Notes: a model not told the origin generated them from the letters alone. 62,206 nucleotides of DNA from Planctomycetaceae bacterium (GCA_016125265.1 WGMC01000042.1:1-62206), one strand, 5' to 3'; counted from the stretch's first letter, positions 28,544 to 37,737 are shown. Translations and numbers: made by a program.

Positions 28544-29989
28544 ATGTCTCCCCAAGCTCTGCCTGCCCGTGTTTTCGATCTGCTCGTCGTCGGCGGAGGC
28601 CCCGCCGGCCAGAAAGCGGCCATCCAGGCGGCCAAGGAGGGTCGGCACGTGCTGGTCGTCGATCGCGAGGCGGCGCCCGGGGGCGAATGTGTGCGGAGAG
28701 GCACGATCCCCAGCAAAACCCTGCGCGAGACGGCGCTGCACCTTTCCGGACTGCGCCAGCGCGCCGCGGGGTTGCACTGCTTGGCGCGCTCACCCATCGA
28801 CGCGGGCACGAAGTTGGCCAACCTGATGGCGCGGCTCGACGCGGTGGTGCTTGGGCACGAGCACTTCCTCGGCGCGCAACTCTCGCGCAACGGGATCGAG
28901 TTCCTGCGCGGCAATGCGCGTTTCGAGGGGCCCGGCCGCATCGTCGTCGACCGCGCCGACGGCCGCGTCGAACGTGTGGCCGCCGCGCAGGTGGTGCTGG
29001 CGACGGGCTCGCGACCCCGCCAGGTGCCGGGATTCCAGGTCGACGGTCACGCCATCGTGGACAGCGACTCCATCCTGACGCTCGAACACCTGCCCAACTC
29101 GCTGCTGGTGCTGGGCGGCGGCGTGATCGCGTGCGAGTTCGCCACCGTATTCCAAGCCCTGGACGTGGCGGTGACGATCGTCGACCGCGCGGAGCGGCCC
29201 CTGGCGTTCTTGGACCGCGAGATCGGCGAGCGCTTCACGCGCAGCTTCCAAGCAGCCGGCGGCACGTTGGTTCCGGCGGTCGAGCCCGTCGGTGTGGAGC
29301 TCTCCCCCACCGCGGACGGACGTCCCGCGGTGCGCTGCGAACTCAAGGACGGCCGAGAGTTCCGCGCCGACGTGTGTTTGCTCGCCCTGGGGCGGCGCGC
29401 GGCCCTCGAGCACCTCGGCCTCGAAACCATCGACTTGGCGCCCAACGGCCGTGGCTTCCTCGAGGTCGACGAGTTCTTCCGCACCAAGGCACCCGGCGTC
29501 TACGCCGTCGGCGACGTGATCGGGCCGCCCTCCCTCGCCACCAGCGCGATGGAGCAGGGTCGCCGAGCCGCACTGCACGCCCTTGGACTGCCGCAGCCGG
29601 GCGGTCGCGACCTCGTCCCGATCGGCGTGTACACGATTCCGGAGTTGGCGTCCGTCGGTTTGTGCGAGGCCGAGGCGAAGGAGCGCGGCATCGCGGTGCG
29701 AGTGGGCCGGGCACGTTTCCACGAGCTCGCGCGCGGCCAGATCAACGGGGCGCTCGACGGATTGCTGAAGATGGTGACCGACGTGGAGGGCCGCACCCTG
29801 CTCGGTGTGCAGGTGGTGGGCGAAAACGCCGCGGAAATCGTGCACCTCGGACAGATCGCCATGCTCGGCAACCTGGGTGTGCACGCATTCGTGGACCACG
29901 TCTTCAACTTCCCGACGTACGCCGAGGCCTACCGGGTCGCGGCCCTGGACGTGCTGGGCCAGTGCCACCGCGCCCGCACGGCGGCCTGA
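28544..29989 (+). CDS. sthA: Soluble pyridine nucleotide transhydrogenase
   Basis: A 481-aa FAD flavoprotein that interconverts NADPH and NADH. FAD motif VVGGGPAGQKAAIQA is at the N terminus; GGECVRRGTIPSKTLRE matches the SthA pattern, where the second Cys of the disulfide-reductase motif is Thr. The NAD motif is VLGGGVIACEFATVFQ, and YAVGDVIGPPSLATSAMEQG closes the FAD site. The dimer interface domain (PIGVYTIPELASVG) is complete. It is not a lipoamide dehydrogenase, because the CxxxxC redox pair is missing. The gene follows the GGDEF gene by 71 nt and may have its own promoter. The stretch 29990-30089 shows nothing. Confidence 0.92.
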   Translation: MSPQALPARVFDLLVVGGGPAGQKAAIQAAKEGRHVLVVDREAAPGGECVRRGTIPSKTLRETALHLSGLRQRAAGLHCLARSPIDAGTKLANLMARLDAVVLGHEHFLGAQLSRNGIEFLRGNARFEGPGRIVVDRADGRVERVAAAQVVLATGSRPRQVPGFQVDGHAIVDSDSILTLEHLPNSLLVLGGGVIACEFATVFQALDVAVTIVDRAERPLAFLDREIGERFTRSFQAAGGTLVPAVEPVGVELSPTADGRPAVRCELKDGREFRADVCLLALGRRAALEHLGLETIDLAPNGRGFLEVDEFFRTKAPGVYAVGDVIGPPSLATSAMEQGRRAALHALGLPQPGGRDLVPIGVYTIPELASVGLCEAEAKERGIAVRVGRARFHELARGQINGALDGLLKMVTDVEGRTLLGVQVVGENAAEIVHLGQIAMLGNLGVHAFVDHVFNFPTYAEAYRVAALDVLGQCHRARTAA

Positions 29990-30089
29990 GGCCTGGCACC
30001 TCCGCGCGGGTCTCGACTGCGCGCTGGCGCCATTGAGACAACTCGTGCACCGGCCTTCGCAGGCACCGGCGCGGTGGTGCGGGTGCTCC

Positions 30090-30236
30090 TCAGAACAGTT
30101 GGTAGTGGAACACCGCGCTGTCCGCGGCGTGCACTTCCGACGGTTCCGGCAGACCGCGTACGGCGACCACGGCGGCGCTGATCACGACGATCGGCAGCCA
30201 GAACCAAAACCACGGCGATTGCACAAGGCGCTTCAT
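30090..30236 (-). CDS. 48-aa single-helix membrane protein, DUF5989-like, coupled to SGNH hydrolase
   Basis: The ATG at 30236 overlaps the stop of the SGNH gene as ATGA, so it is translationally coupled. The protein has a basic N terminus, one strongly hydrophobic helix (PWFWFWLPIVVISAAVVAVR, about 8-27) and a short tail ending ADSAVFHYQLF. Known DUF5989 proteins are about 50 aa, have the same layout and end in a similar GSAVAPFIYTLF-like motif, and they often accompany SGNH hydrolases and SxtJ-type membrane proteins in polysaccharide-modification loci. The match is by eye only. It probably scaffolds the membrane-anchored SGNH enzyme. Confidence 0.7.
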   Translation of the reverse strand: MKRLVQSPWFWFWLPIVVISAAVVAVRGLPEPSEVHAADSAVFHYQLF

Positions 30237-31741
30237 CCTTCGTCGCCCCGGGGGCTGGCCAGGGACGCCTCCACGAGTTGCAGGGAGTAACAGCGCTGCT
30301 GGCGGGGGCCGCCGAGGACCCAGTCGTCGCTGCGCAGACGGACGTTGAGGTAGGGCCGTTCGAGCAGGCTGGGCGGCAAGGCGAAGCCGTGCCGCGCCGG
30401 CGCGCGTGCCAATTCGAATCGGCCGACGACTTCGCCCTCGACCGACACTTCCGCGTGGCCGAGCAGCCCTTGGCCCGGTGCGGCTCCGATCTCGAGCACG
30501 AGCTCGGCCGCACCCCCGTTCGCCAACACGAACGACGCAAACGGCGCCGCGCGGCCCTTCGCATCGATGCCGCCGTGCACTTGAGCAGCGACCAGGGCGT
30601 CGGGCAGGTCGAAACGCAGGCGCGAGCGCACCGGCTCGCCGCCCCGCACGGCGAGAAGATCGAAGGGGGCACCGCACTCCGCCATGCCTTCTTGGCTCCA
30701 GGCCGTCAGGCGCGCGCGCGCCTCGGGCCACGGCGCGATGGGAGCGCCGCCCAGGAGCCCACGCTCTTCGATCGCGCCGTAGAGCATCTCCGCCACCTCG
30801 CGGTGCGCCGCGCCATTCCAGTGCGCGTCCGCCATGGAGACGCGGTGCTCGGCGCTGCGGAAGATCCGGGCCGGCACGAAGGCACGTGATCTCGACGGCA
30901 GCGGCGCGAGCAGCTCGCGCGCCGCCACCGACCCGTGGTCCGGCCAGTGCAACACCGCCAGGTACTGCGCGCCCGTGGCTCCGAGGGCCGCGACCAGGTC
31001 CTGGATCCCGCGCCGCGCGTCGGCGTAACGCGTCCGGCTCTCGTGGTCGATGCCGGCATTCAGTAGGGACAGCTTCGCTCCACCGCCGCCGAACCCCATC
31101 GCAAACGGATGGCGTGTGTTGAGCATGCCGTCCGCGTGACGGCGCACCTGGGAACTCCAACTGGCCATCGCGCCGAAGCCGCGCGCCGCGCTCGCGTCGT
31201 CGAGGTCGTTGTAGATCAGGACGTGCACCACCAGATCCGGCTCGAAGAGCGACAACTGGCGCCGCAGGAACTGGGTGCACGCGATTGCGTTCCAGTCGGT
31301 CATGCCGACGTGCAGCACCTCCGCGTCCAAGCCGCTGCGCTCCACGAGGGCGCGCTCGAGATGCACACCGAAGCGCTCAGGAGCGGCGACGCCGTTGCCA
31401 AACACGTACGAGTCCCCCAGCACGACCACCCGCAGTCGACCCGGCGGTTTGGGGACCGCAAACTCGCGCTCGCGGAGGCCGAGCGAGTTTGTGCTGACCA
31501 CCAGTCCACCCGCTTGGCGTTCCTGCAGGTTCGGTTGCAGTACACGACCCACGTCGGGATCCGGATGCCCGTCCCACAGCCCTTGCCCCTCGGCGACCAA
31601 CTGGACGACCGCGTCCGCACGGTCGGGTTCGAGCGATGTCGCCGGGCGGGGGCTGGCGAGCACCGCGACGAGCCAAACGGTCGAAACCAGCGCCGTGCCC
31701 AGACTCAGGGCCAACAAGCGGGGACGAGGTTCGAAGAACAT
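30233..31741 (-). CDS. SGNH/GDSL hydrolase with C-terminal beta domain, membrane-anchored
   Basis: A 502-aa protein with an N-terminal anchor (about 9-30). The VVSTNSLGLRE motif is shared with the other SGNH proteins here. Block I is VVLGDSYVFGNG with Ser111, VGMTDWNA follows, YNDLDDASA gives the oxyanion Asn, and SMADAHWNGAAH supplies Asp and His. The last 150 residues form an extra beta-type domain absent from the paralogues. It is probably an O-acyl esterase or transferase acting on an extracytoplasmic glycan. It forms a two-gene operon with the 48-aa membrane protein. A TAGACT box lies 9 nt before the ATG. Confidence 0.85.
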   Translation of the reverse strand: MFFEPRPRLLALSLGTALVSTVWLVAVLASPRPATSLEPDRADAVVQLVAEGQGLWDGHPDPDVGRVLQPNLQERQAGGLVVSTNSLGLREREFAVPKPPGRLRVVVLGDSYVFGNGVAAPERFGVHLERALVERSGLDAEVLHVGMTDWNAIACTQFLRRQLSLFEPDLVVHVLIYNDLDDASAARGFGAMASWSSQVRRHADGMLNTRHPFAMGFGGGGAKLSLLNAGIDHESRTRYADARRGIQDLVAALGATGAQYLAVLHWPDHGSVAARELLAPLPSRSRAFVPARIFRSAEHRVSMADAHWNGAAHREVAEMLYGAIEERGLLGGAPIAPWPEARARLTAWSQEGMAECGAPFDLLAVRGGEPVRSRLRFDLPDALVAAQVHGGIDAKGRAAPFASFVLANGGAAELVLEIGAAPGQGLLGHAEVSVEGEVVGRFELARAPARHGFALPPSLLERPYLNVRLRSDDWVLGGPRQQRCYSLQLVEASLASPRGDEG

Positions 31742-31750
31742 TGCCTATGC

Positions 31751-31756
31751 AGTCTA
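31751..31756 (-). promoter_or_regulatory. TAGACT -10-like box for leaderless SGNH operon
   Basis: On the minus strand TAGACT is followed by 9 nt and the ATG at 31741. Confidence 0.45.
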
Positions 31757-31901
31757 GCCCAGCCCCGGGGATGCGTCGGAGGTGCGCTAGAAGCCCGTCG
31801 CGACCCCGTAGCCGGCCCGCCACCCGGCCAGGCGCCCCGTCCCAGGTCCCCGCGCCGCCCGAGACGCCGCCCGGGCCGTGCGCGGCCACCCCGCGGGCGC
31901 G

Positions 31902-31907
31902 TAGCGT
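31902..31907 (+). promoter_or_regulatory. TAGCGT -10-like box for leaderless FAD dehydrogenase gene
   Basis: TAGCGT ends 7 nt before the ATG at 31915. It supports that start over longer in-frame extensions. Confidence 0.45.
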
Positions 31908-31914
31908 GTGCGCC

Positions 31915-33615
31915 ATGCCCCGGCGACTCGAACTGCGCCTCCCCCCCGGCCCCGACCCCGCGCCCCCGCGCGGCCTCGAGCGCCTGCGCCGCGAGGCGGC
32001 CCGACGGCTGGGTGTGGCGCCCGGCGCCCTGGGCGAGCTGCGCGTCGAACGAGTCAGTTTCGACGGCCGGGTGCGCCACCGGGATTGGCTCGTGACGCTG
32101 GACGTCTGGGCGCCGGGCGAAACGCCCCCGCCCGGGCCGCGCATACAGCCGCCGGAACTGGCGCCAATCCCTGCGGACGCGCCCGCCGTCGCGATTGTGG
32201 GCTCGGGCCCCGCGGGCCTCTTCGCCGCGCTCGAACTCGTCGCTCGCGGCATCCGGCCGCTCGTCTTCGAACGCGGCGGCGACGTGCGCGAGCGCCGCCG
32301 GCCCCTCGCCCAACTCAACCGCGGTGAAGCGGTGGACCCCGAGAGCAACTACTGCTTCGGCGAGGGCGGCGCCGGCACCTACTCGGACGGCAAACTCTAC
32401 GCGCGCTCCGCGGAAAAGGCCGGCAAGCGGATCGTGCTCGAGACGCTGGTGGCGCACGGCGCGCCGCCCGAGATCCTCAGCTCCTGGCGCCCGCACGTCG
32501 GCTCGAACCGCCTGCCCGAGGTGGTCGCGAACCTGCGCCGTACGATCCTGCGCGCGGGCGGCGAGGTGCGGTTCCACGCGCGTGTGGAGGAGCTGTGCTG
32601 GGAGATTGATCCCGACGGTGCGCGCCGCGTCACGGGAGTCACGTGGCGCGACCTGGCGACGCCCGGGGCGCCGCTCCAAAACAGCGCCGCCCGCGCCGTC
32701 GTGCTGGCAACCGGGCACAGCGCGCGCGACAGCCTCGAACTCGCTGCGCGCGCCGGCGCCAAACTCGTTCCGAAGGGTTTTGCGCTGGGTGTGCGCGCCG
32801 AACACCACCAGGACTGGCTGGACGAGCACCAGTACGCCGGCATGCGCGCGACCTGCGATCTGCCCGCGGCGTTCTACGAGCTCGTCGAACAGGTCGACGC
32901 GCGCGGTGTCTACAGCTTCTGCATGTGCCCGGGCGGGTGGATCGTGCCGGCGACGACGGCCGAGGATCGCATCGTGGTCAACGGCATGAGCCTGTCGCGG
33001 CGCAATTCGCCCTACGCCAACTCCGGGCTGGTCGTGCAGCTCGAACCCGAGGATTGGTGCGGCGCCGCGGCGCGTGCGAACGGCATCGGCGAGCTGCTCG
33101 GCGGCGCGCCCGGCGAGCCGCACCTCGACCCGTTCGCCGGCGTGCGTGTGCAGGAAGCGCTCGAGCGCCGCGCGGCCCTCGCCGGCGGGGGTAGGCGACG
33201 CGCGCCGGGGCAACGCATCGATCGTTTCCTCGCGCGCTCGCCCGACGCGGGACCGGCCAACCCGACGAGCTACCGGCCCGGCGTCGAACCCGTGGACCTT
33301 TGGAAACTCCTTCCCAAGGGCCTGGCGGAGCGCTTGGCCGAGGGCCTGCGCGCCTTCGACCGCCGCCTGGGCGGGTTCGCGTCCGACGGCGGCCAGTTGT
33401 TGGTGCCGGAGAGCCGCACCAGCTCGCCGGTGCGCATCGCGCGCGACCGCACGCAGCTCGTCGCGGAGGCCCGGGAGGGACTGGCGGCGATCCACGGGCT
33501 CTACCCCGCGGGCGAGGGCGCGGGCTACGCCGGCGGCATCGTTTCGGCGGCCCTCGACGGCCAGCGCGTGGCGCGCGCCATCGCCGAGAGCCTCGCAGAC
33601 AGCGAGCGGCGCTGA
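31915..33615 (+). CDS. FAD-dependent dehydrogenase, COG2509-like
   Basis: A 566-aa soluble flavoprotein. An N-terminal domain of about 90 residues, typical of this family (LRREAARRLGV...RVERVSFDGR), precedes the dinucleotide motif VAIVGSGPAGLFAALEL (92-108). Further hallmarks are NYCFGEGGAGTYSDGKLY, VVLATGHSARD, YSFCMCPGGWIVPA and EGAGYAGGIVSAALDG at the C terminus. Members are widespread and annotated as NAD(P)/FAD-dependent oxidoreductases; the physiological substrate is not established. Domain order and length fit the family. It is transcribed alone, with the sulfatase-fold gene 50 nt downstream having its own promoter-like box. Confidence 0.9.
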   Translation: MPRRLELRLPPGPDPAPPRGLERLRREAARRLGVAPGALGELRVERVSFDGRVRHRDWLVTLDVWAPGETPPPGPRIQPPELAPIPADAPAVAIVGSGPAGLFAALELVARGIRPLVFERGGDVRERRRPLAQLNRGEAVDPESNYCFGEGGAGTYSDGKLYARSAEKAGKRIVLETLVAHGAPPEILSSWRPHVGSNRLPEVVANLRRTILRAGGEVRFHARVEELCWEIDPDGARRVTGVTWRDLATPGAPLQNSAARAVVLATGHSARDSLELAARAGAKLVPKGFALGVRAEHHQDWLDEHQYAGMRATCDLPAAFYELVEQVDARGVYSFCMCPGGWIVPATTAEDRIVVNGMSLSRRNSPYANSGLVVQLEPEDWCGAAARANGIGELLGGAPGEPHLDPFAGVRVQEALERRAALAGGGRRRAPGQRIDRFLARSPDAGPANPTSYRPGVEPVDLWKLLPKGLAERLAEGLRAFDRRLGGFASDGGQLLVPESRTSSPVRIARDRTQLVAEAREGLAAIHGLYPAGEGAGYAGGIVSAALDGQRVARAIAESLADSERR

Positions 33616-33653
33616 CCGCCGCACCGGGCTGGCGCACGCCCGCGCCCCCGGGT

Positions 33654-33659
33654 TAGGGT
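33654..33659 (+). promoter_or_regulatory. TAGGGT -10-like box for leaderless sulfatase-fold gene
   Basis: TAGGGT ends 6 nt before the ATG at 33666, without a Shine-Dalgarno. Confidence 0.45.
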
Positions 33660-33665
33660 GCTGCC

Positions 33666-35786
33666 ATGGCGCTGGTTCGCACCCAACGCGGCGCCGCGCG
33701 TCTCGCCGCGGCACTTGCCCTCTGCGTCGGTTCGGCCTGCGGTCCAAGCGGGCGCGCGGGGCTCGAGCTGTCCGCGCACTTCGATCCCGCGGGGATCGTG
33801 CCAATTGGGTCGACGGGCTCCGCGGCGCTCCCCGACGTCAACCTCGAACGCGAGGGCGGCGAGCGCTGGTTGAGCCTGCAACTGACAGCAGAACAGTTTG
33901 CGCCCGCGCCGTGGCCCGGCACGTTCGGGCTCGAACGCCCCGAGGTCAACCTTCTCTCGCTGCGTTCGGAGGGCGACGGTGCGCCGCTCTTGATCGCGCC
34001 CGATGGCACGCGGCTCTCCTACGTGGAGCCGTGGTTCGTGCCGACGGTCGACGGCGAGCTGCCGGACGGTGTGGCGGAAACGGTTGCGTTCACGGCGGTC
34101 GGACCGCGCCTGCTCACCACGCGGGCCGCGCTGGAATCCCTCGGTCCGACGTTCGAACTGCGGGTCCCGCTCGGCCGCGGCTACCGGCGCGGCGAGCGAC
34201 GCCGCGTCGAATCCGGCGCCGTCAGTGGAAACGGCTTTCTGCTGTGGCCCCAGGAGGCGTGGCGCATGCACCTGCCGGGCGGCGCGGACCGCCAGTTCAG
34301 TTGTGTGTTGGCGCTCGCGGGGCTGCCGCTCGCTGGCCCGCAGGAGCCGTTGGACCTCGAACTCAGCTTCGACGGAGTCGAAGTGCTGCGGCGCAGCCTG
34401 CCCGTGACCGAGAGCATCGAACCGGAGCTCGTCGAGTTCAGCGCTCCCTTGCCCGATGGCGCGGGCACCTTGCAGCTCGCCGTGCGCGGCGGTCCCGCGC
34501 GTCTCGCGGTGCTCGCGCCACGTGTCGACACCCAATCGACCGCAAGACCCCGCACGGTCGCCGTGTTCCTCGCGGACACGTTCCGCGCCGATCTGCTCGG
34601 CGAATCGCTGGACGGCGGCCCGCTTCTCCCGCACCTCGCCGAGTTTGGCGCGGGCGCGCTCGAGTTCGACAGCGCGCGCTCGCCGTCGAACTGGACCCTG
34701 CCCGCGACGGCGAGCCTTTTCACGGGTCTGAACCCCGTCGCCCACGGGGTGCACGAACCCAGCCACTCCCTGCCGCCCGAGACCATCACTCTGGCGAGCC
34801 AACTGCGCGCCCTCGGTTGGCGCACCGCGGCGATCACCGACGGCGGATTCGTGCGCCGCGCCTTCGGTTTGGCGCAGGGTTTCGAAGTTTTTGTGGAGGA
34901 GTCGCGGTTTGGCCAATTGGACGTCGGTTTTGCGCACCTCGAGGCGCTGCTCGAGAGCCCCGATCCGCGGCCCTTGTTCCTGCTGTTCCACAGCTACCGC
35001 GCCCACGAACCGTACTTCGTCGACGAAGAAACGCGCCTCGCCCACGGCGCGCAACTGGGATTGGGGCGAGATTACGAGAGCCTGCGCGCGGCGATGGGTG
35101 GCACCCAGGTGCCGCACGTTGCCGACATCCCCGAGAACCGCATCGCCCTCCAGGAACTGCGCGGCTTGTACAAGGGCGGCGCGCGCGACCTCGACCGGGC
35201 GTTTGGGCGGTTCCTGTCGCGGCTCGAGCACCACGGCCGGCGCGACGTGGTGCTCTTCACCTCGGACCATGGCGAAGGCTTCGGCGACCACGACGGCTTC
35301 ATCGGCCACGGTATGGGCCTCTGGGAAGAACAGGTCCGTGTGCCGCTCCTGGTCGAGGCGCCGGGCCTCGCGCCCGCGCGCCGCGCCGATCCCGTTTCGC
35401 TGATCGACGTGCCGCGTTCGCTGTGCGAGCTCCTCGACCTGCGCCCGCACCGCCGCTGGCGCGGGCGTGCCGTGTTCCGCGGGGCGCCGGACGGCGAGAC
35501 GCTCCGCTACGGCCTCAACCACGCGGGCTCGGCGTACGCCGTGCGCGGCGCGCACAAGTGGATCGCCGAGGGCGAGGACCTCGGCGAGCGCAAGCTGTTC
35601 CACCTGCGCGACGATCCGGAGGAGCGCGCGGCGCTCATCCGCGAAACCTGGCCCGAGGATCCGTTCGAAACGCTCGAGCGCACTCGCCCCGCCTGGCGCG
35701 TGCCGGTGCGTCCGCCGCTCGACGCCGCGCCGTCGTCCGCCGTGTCGCAGCAACTCGCCGCCCTGGGATACGCGGACGGCGGTTGA
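33666..35786 (+). CDS. Sulfatase-fold (alkaline phosphatase superfamily) exported protein
   Basis: A 706-aa exported protein. The N-terminal 25 residues are a signal with Cys20/Cys25 but only weak lipobox fit. Residues about 30-290 are a beta-rich region of unknown role. Residues about 295-630 are the sulfatase-type core with metal Asp304 (FLADTFRADLL) and the distal metal site FTSDHGEGFGDHDGFIGHG. The formylglycine motif C/S-x-P-S/A-R is replaced by TLPAT with Thr344 as candidate nucleophile and no Arg. Such Thr-type members resemble LtaS or MdoB-like phosphotransferases more than true sulfatases, so it may transfer or hydrolyse a phosphate ester. It converges with the peroxiredoxin gene. 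Confidence 0.85.
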   Translation: MALVRTQRGAARLAAALALCVGSACGPSGRAGLELSAHFDPAGIVPIGSTGSAALPDVNLEREGGERWLSLQLTAEQFAPAPWPGTFGLERPEVNLLSLRSEGDGAPLLIAPDGTRLSYVEPWFVPTVDGELPDGVAETVAFTAVGPRLLTTRAALESLGPTFELRVPLGRGYRRGERRRVESGAVSGNGFLLWPQEAWRMHLPGGADRQFSCVLALAGLPLAGPQEPLDLELSFDGVEVLRRSLPVTESIEPELVEFSAPLPDGAGTLQLAVRGGPARLAVLAPRVDTQSTARPRTVAVFLADTFRADLLGESLDGGPLLPHLAEFGAGALEFDSARSPSNWTLPATASLFTGLNPVAHGVHEPSHSLPPETITLASQLRALGWRTAAITDGGFVRRAFGLAQGFEVFVEESRFGQLDVGFAHLEALLESPDPRPLFLLFHSYRAHEPYFVDEETRLAHGAQLGLGRDYESLRAAMGGTQVPHVADIPENRIALQELRGLYKGGARDLDRAFGRFLSRLEHHGRRDVVLFTSDHGEGFGDHDGFIGHGMGLWEEQVRVPLLVEAPGLAPARRADPVSLIDVPRSLCELLDLRPHRRWRGRAVFRGAPDGETLRYGLNHAGSAYAVRGAHKWIAEGEDLGERKLFHLRDDPEERAALIRETWPEDPFETLERTRPAWRVPVRPPLDAAPSSAVSQQLAALGYADGG

Positions 35787-35802
35787 TGCGGGTAGGTCGC
35801 AC

Positions 35803-36435
35803 TCAATCGGGTTGCGGCGTGAAACGCAGGTAGGGTTTCGGCGCGCGGATGCCCTTCGGGAACTTGGTCTTCGCGTCCGCGTCGTTGACACTCAGCGCGA
35901 TGATCACCTCTTGCCCGGGGCGCCAGTCCGCCGGCGTCGCGACCGGGTGTTTGGCGCTGAGCTGCAGGCTGTCGAGCACACGCACCAGTTCGTCGAAGTT
36001 GCGCCCTGCGCTCATCGGGTAGGTCAGTGTGAGTTTGATCTTCTTGTCCGGCCCGATCACGAACACGGAGCGCACCGTAAACGTCTCCGACAGGCCCGGG
36101 TGGATCATGTCGTAGAGCGTCGCGACCTTGCGATCCGGGTCCGCGAGGATCGGGTAATCCACCTTGCAGCTCTGGGTCTCCTCGATGTCGCTCTTCCAGC
36201 GTTTGTGGTCCTCAACCGGATCCACCGACAGACCGAGCACTTTCACGTTGCGCTTTTGGAACTCGGGCGCCAGCTTCGCGAGGCGCCCCAGTTCGGTGGT
36301 GCAAACCGGCGTGAAGTCCTTCGGGTGGCTGAAGAGCACACCCCAGCTCGAACCGAGCCACTCGTGGAATCGGATCGTTCCGGCGGTGCTGTCGGCGGTG
36401 AAATCGGGGGCGGTGTCTCCAAGGCGCAGGCTCAT
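35803..36435 (-). CDS. Prx6-type (1-Cys) peroxiredoxin
   Basis: A 210-aa cytosolic thiol peroxidase reducing H2O2 and alkyl hydroperoxides. The peroxidatic centre is SHPKDFTPVCTTELG with Cys45, Thr42 and Pro43, plus Arg in TVRSVFVIGPDKK. The C-terminal extension (NFDELVRVLDSLQLS, VNDADAKTKFPKG) is typical of the Prx6 subfamily. A second Cys lies in TQSCKVDYPI (about residue 89), which is not the usual resolving position. The ATG at 36435 has GGAG upstream. It starts 93 nt from the divergent unknown gene. Confidence 0.92.
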   Translation of the reverse strand: MSLRLGDTAPDFTADSTAGTIRFHEWLGSSWGVLFSHPKDFTPVCTTELGRLAKLAPEFQKRNVKVLGLSVDPVEDHKRWKSDIEETQSCKVDYPILADPDRKVATLYDMIHPGLSETFTVRSVFVIGPDKKIKLTLTYPMSAGRNFDELVRVLDSLQLSAKHPVATPADWRPGQEVIIALSVNDADAKTKFPKGIRAPKPYLRFTPQPD

Positions 36436-36528
36436 CTTTTGGCTCCGGAAGGTGCGTTTGGGGGTCGGGAACGTCGCAGCGGCGACCCCCCACTTGTACC
36501 GAAGCCCCGCGGGATCCACCATTGGGGA

Positions 36529-37737
36529 ATGGGGAACCGACTCTTCCTGCTGTTGCCGCTGGCCCCGCTGTTTGCCGCCGTCGGCGCGTTCGCCGCGGAT
36601 GACGAGGGCACCGCCGCCGCGCGCGGGGCCGATTCGCACGTCGCGGACGCAAGCCGCGCTTCGGATCGGCCGCGGGCCGAGGCCTACCTGGCGCGCATCG
36701 CGCCGTGGACCGCCGTGCGTGTGGAGCCCGTGCCCCGCGCGGACACGTTCCCCCTCGCGCGTCCGCTGCGGCTCGGAGTCGATGGCGGCGCAGAGAAGGA
36801 CGAGCGCAGGGAGCCGTCCGGCCCCCTCTCGCGAAACGAACGCTTGCGACTGTCGCCCGCCGAGGCCCTCGAGGTGCGGGTGAACTCGGGACTCGAGCCC
36901 CCGCGCATGGGCCGCGACGCGCTGGTGGCGTCGAGCTTCGCGCCCACCGCGCTCAGCACCGCGAACTTTGCCGAGCTGCCGGGTGGCATCGTCTTCGGTT
37001 TGAGCTCGGAGCTGCCCGAGGGATTGGATCCGGTCTCCGTCGAGCTGGACGAGGCGGGAAAGCTGTGGCTCGTCGACCGCACCCAAGTGCGCCACGGCGT
37101 GGCAAGTGCGCCGCTCGGCGACATGCTCGCCACGTTGGAGCAGGCGCGTTCGACACGCGGTTCCGACGCGCTCGTCAGCATCACACGCATGGGGCGCGCC
37201 CAACTCAGCGCGCCGTTCGCGCGTGTGCCGGCGGGCGCCGAACTCGCGCGCGCCGACCTGGCGCCGTTCGCGCACCTCGATTCGGTGGCCGCGGACAAGT
37301 CCGTGCTGCTCGACCGCGGCGCGCGCGTGGTGCGCCGGGCGGACGGGCTACTCGAGCCCGTTCTGGACCTCGAACTGCGCCTCTACCGCTCCAGCGATTC
37401 CGACGGCATGTTCGAAGCGACGCTGCTGAGCGCCGCCCGGCGCCAGCCGGCCCGCGCCCACCTCGTGCGCACGCTGATTTTCGAAGGGGAAGCGGGCCAA
37501 AGCTCCCTGGACTTCGCCGAGCAAAGCCCGAACTGGTGGCGCCTCCCGCCCCACTCGGCCATCGCGGGCCTGGAACGCGACCTGGCCCCGGCCGCGCGCC
37601 TGGGCGCATGGACCGCGTTCTGGCGCACCGTGGACGAACGCGGCACCCTCGGCCTGGAAGCCCTCGCCCAGTCGCTGCAACAACGCCTCGCGGCCCAATC
37701 CCAGCCCGGAATCCAGCCCGCCCCGCCGCTGCGTTGA
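36529..37737 (+). CDS. Secreted protein of unknown function (402 aa)
   Basis: The start is ATG at 36529, after which the protein opens with a signal peptide (MGNRLFLLLPLAPLFAAVGA, cleavage near AFAAD). The mature part has no recognised domain. It contains Arg/Glu-rich stretches followed by beta-like segments (LPGGIVFGLSSELPEG, GKLWLVDRTQVRH) and a C-terminal helical tail. No metal-binding or catalytic motif stands out. It is probably periplasmic. It converges with the 890-aa gene, with 33 nt between stop codons and no clear terminator. Confidence 0.75.
   Translation: MGNRLFLLLPLAPLFAAVGAFAADDEGTAAARGADSHVADASRASDRPRAEAYLARIAPWTAVRVEPVPRADTFPLARPLRLGVDGGAEKDERREPSGPLSRNERLRLSPAEALEVRVNSGLEPPRMGRDALVASSFAPTALSTANFAELPGGIVFGLSSELPEGLDPVSVELDEAGKLWLVDRTQVRHGVASAPLGDMLATLEQARSTRGSDALVSITRMGRAQLSAPFARVPAGAELARADLAPFAHLDSVAADKSVLLDRGARVVRRADGLLEPVLDLELRLYRSSDSDGMFEATLLSAARRQPARAHLVRTLIFEGEAGQSSLDFAEQSPNWWRLPPHSAIAGLERDLAPAARLGAWTAFWRTVDERGTLGLEALAQSLQQRLAAQSQPGIQPAPPLR

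Noticed and set aside
28460..29989. A long frame joining the GGDEF gene region to sthA as a single fusion protein.
   Set aside because: The fused part upstream of 28544 is in a different frame from the GGDEF protein and is non-family sequence. SthA starts cleanly at its own ATG before the FAD motif.
28544..29989. Dihydrolipoamide dehydrogenase or mercuric reductase for the flavoprotein.
   Set aside because: The CxxxxC redox pair is not present; the CVRRGTIPSK pattern with Thr is that of soluble transhydrogenase.
33666..35786. A standard formylglycine-dependent sulfatase.
   Set aside because: The C/S-x-P-S/A-R motif is absent; Thr occupies the nucleophile position.
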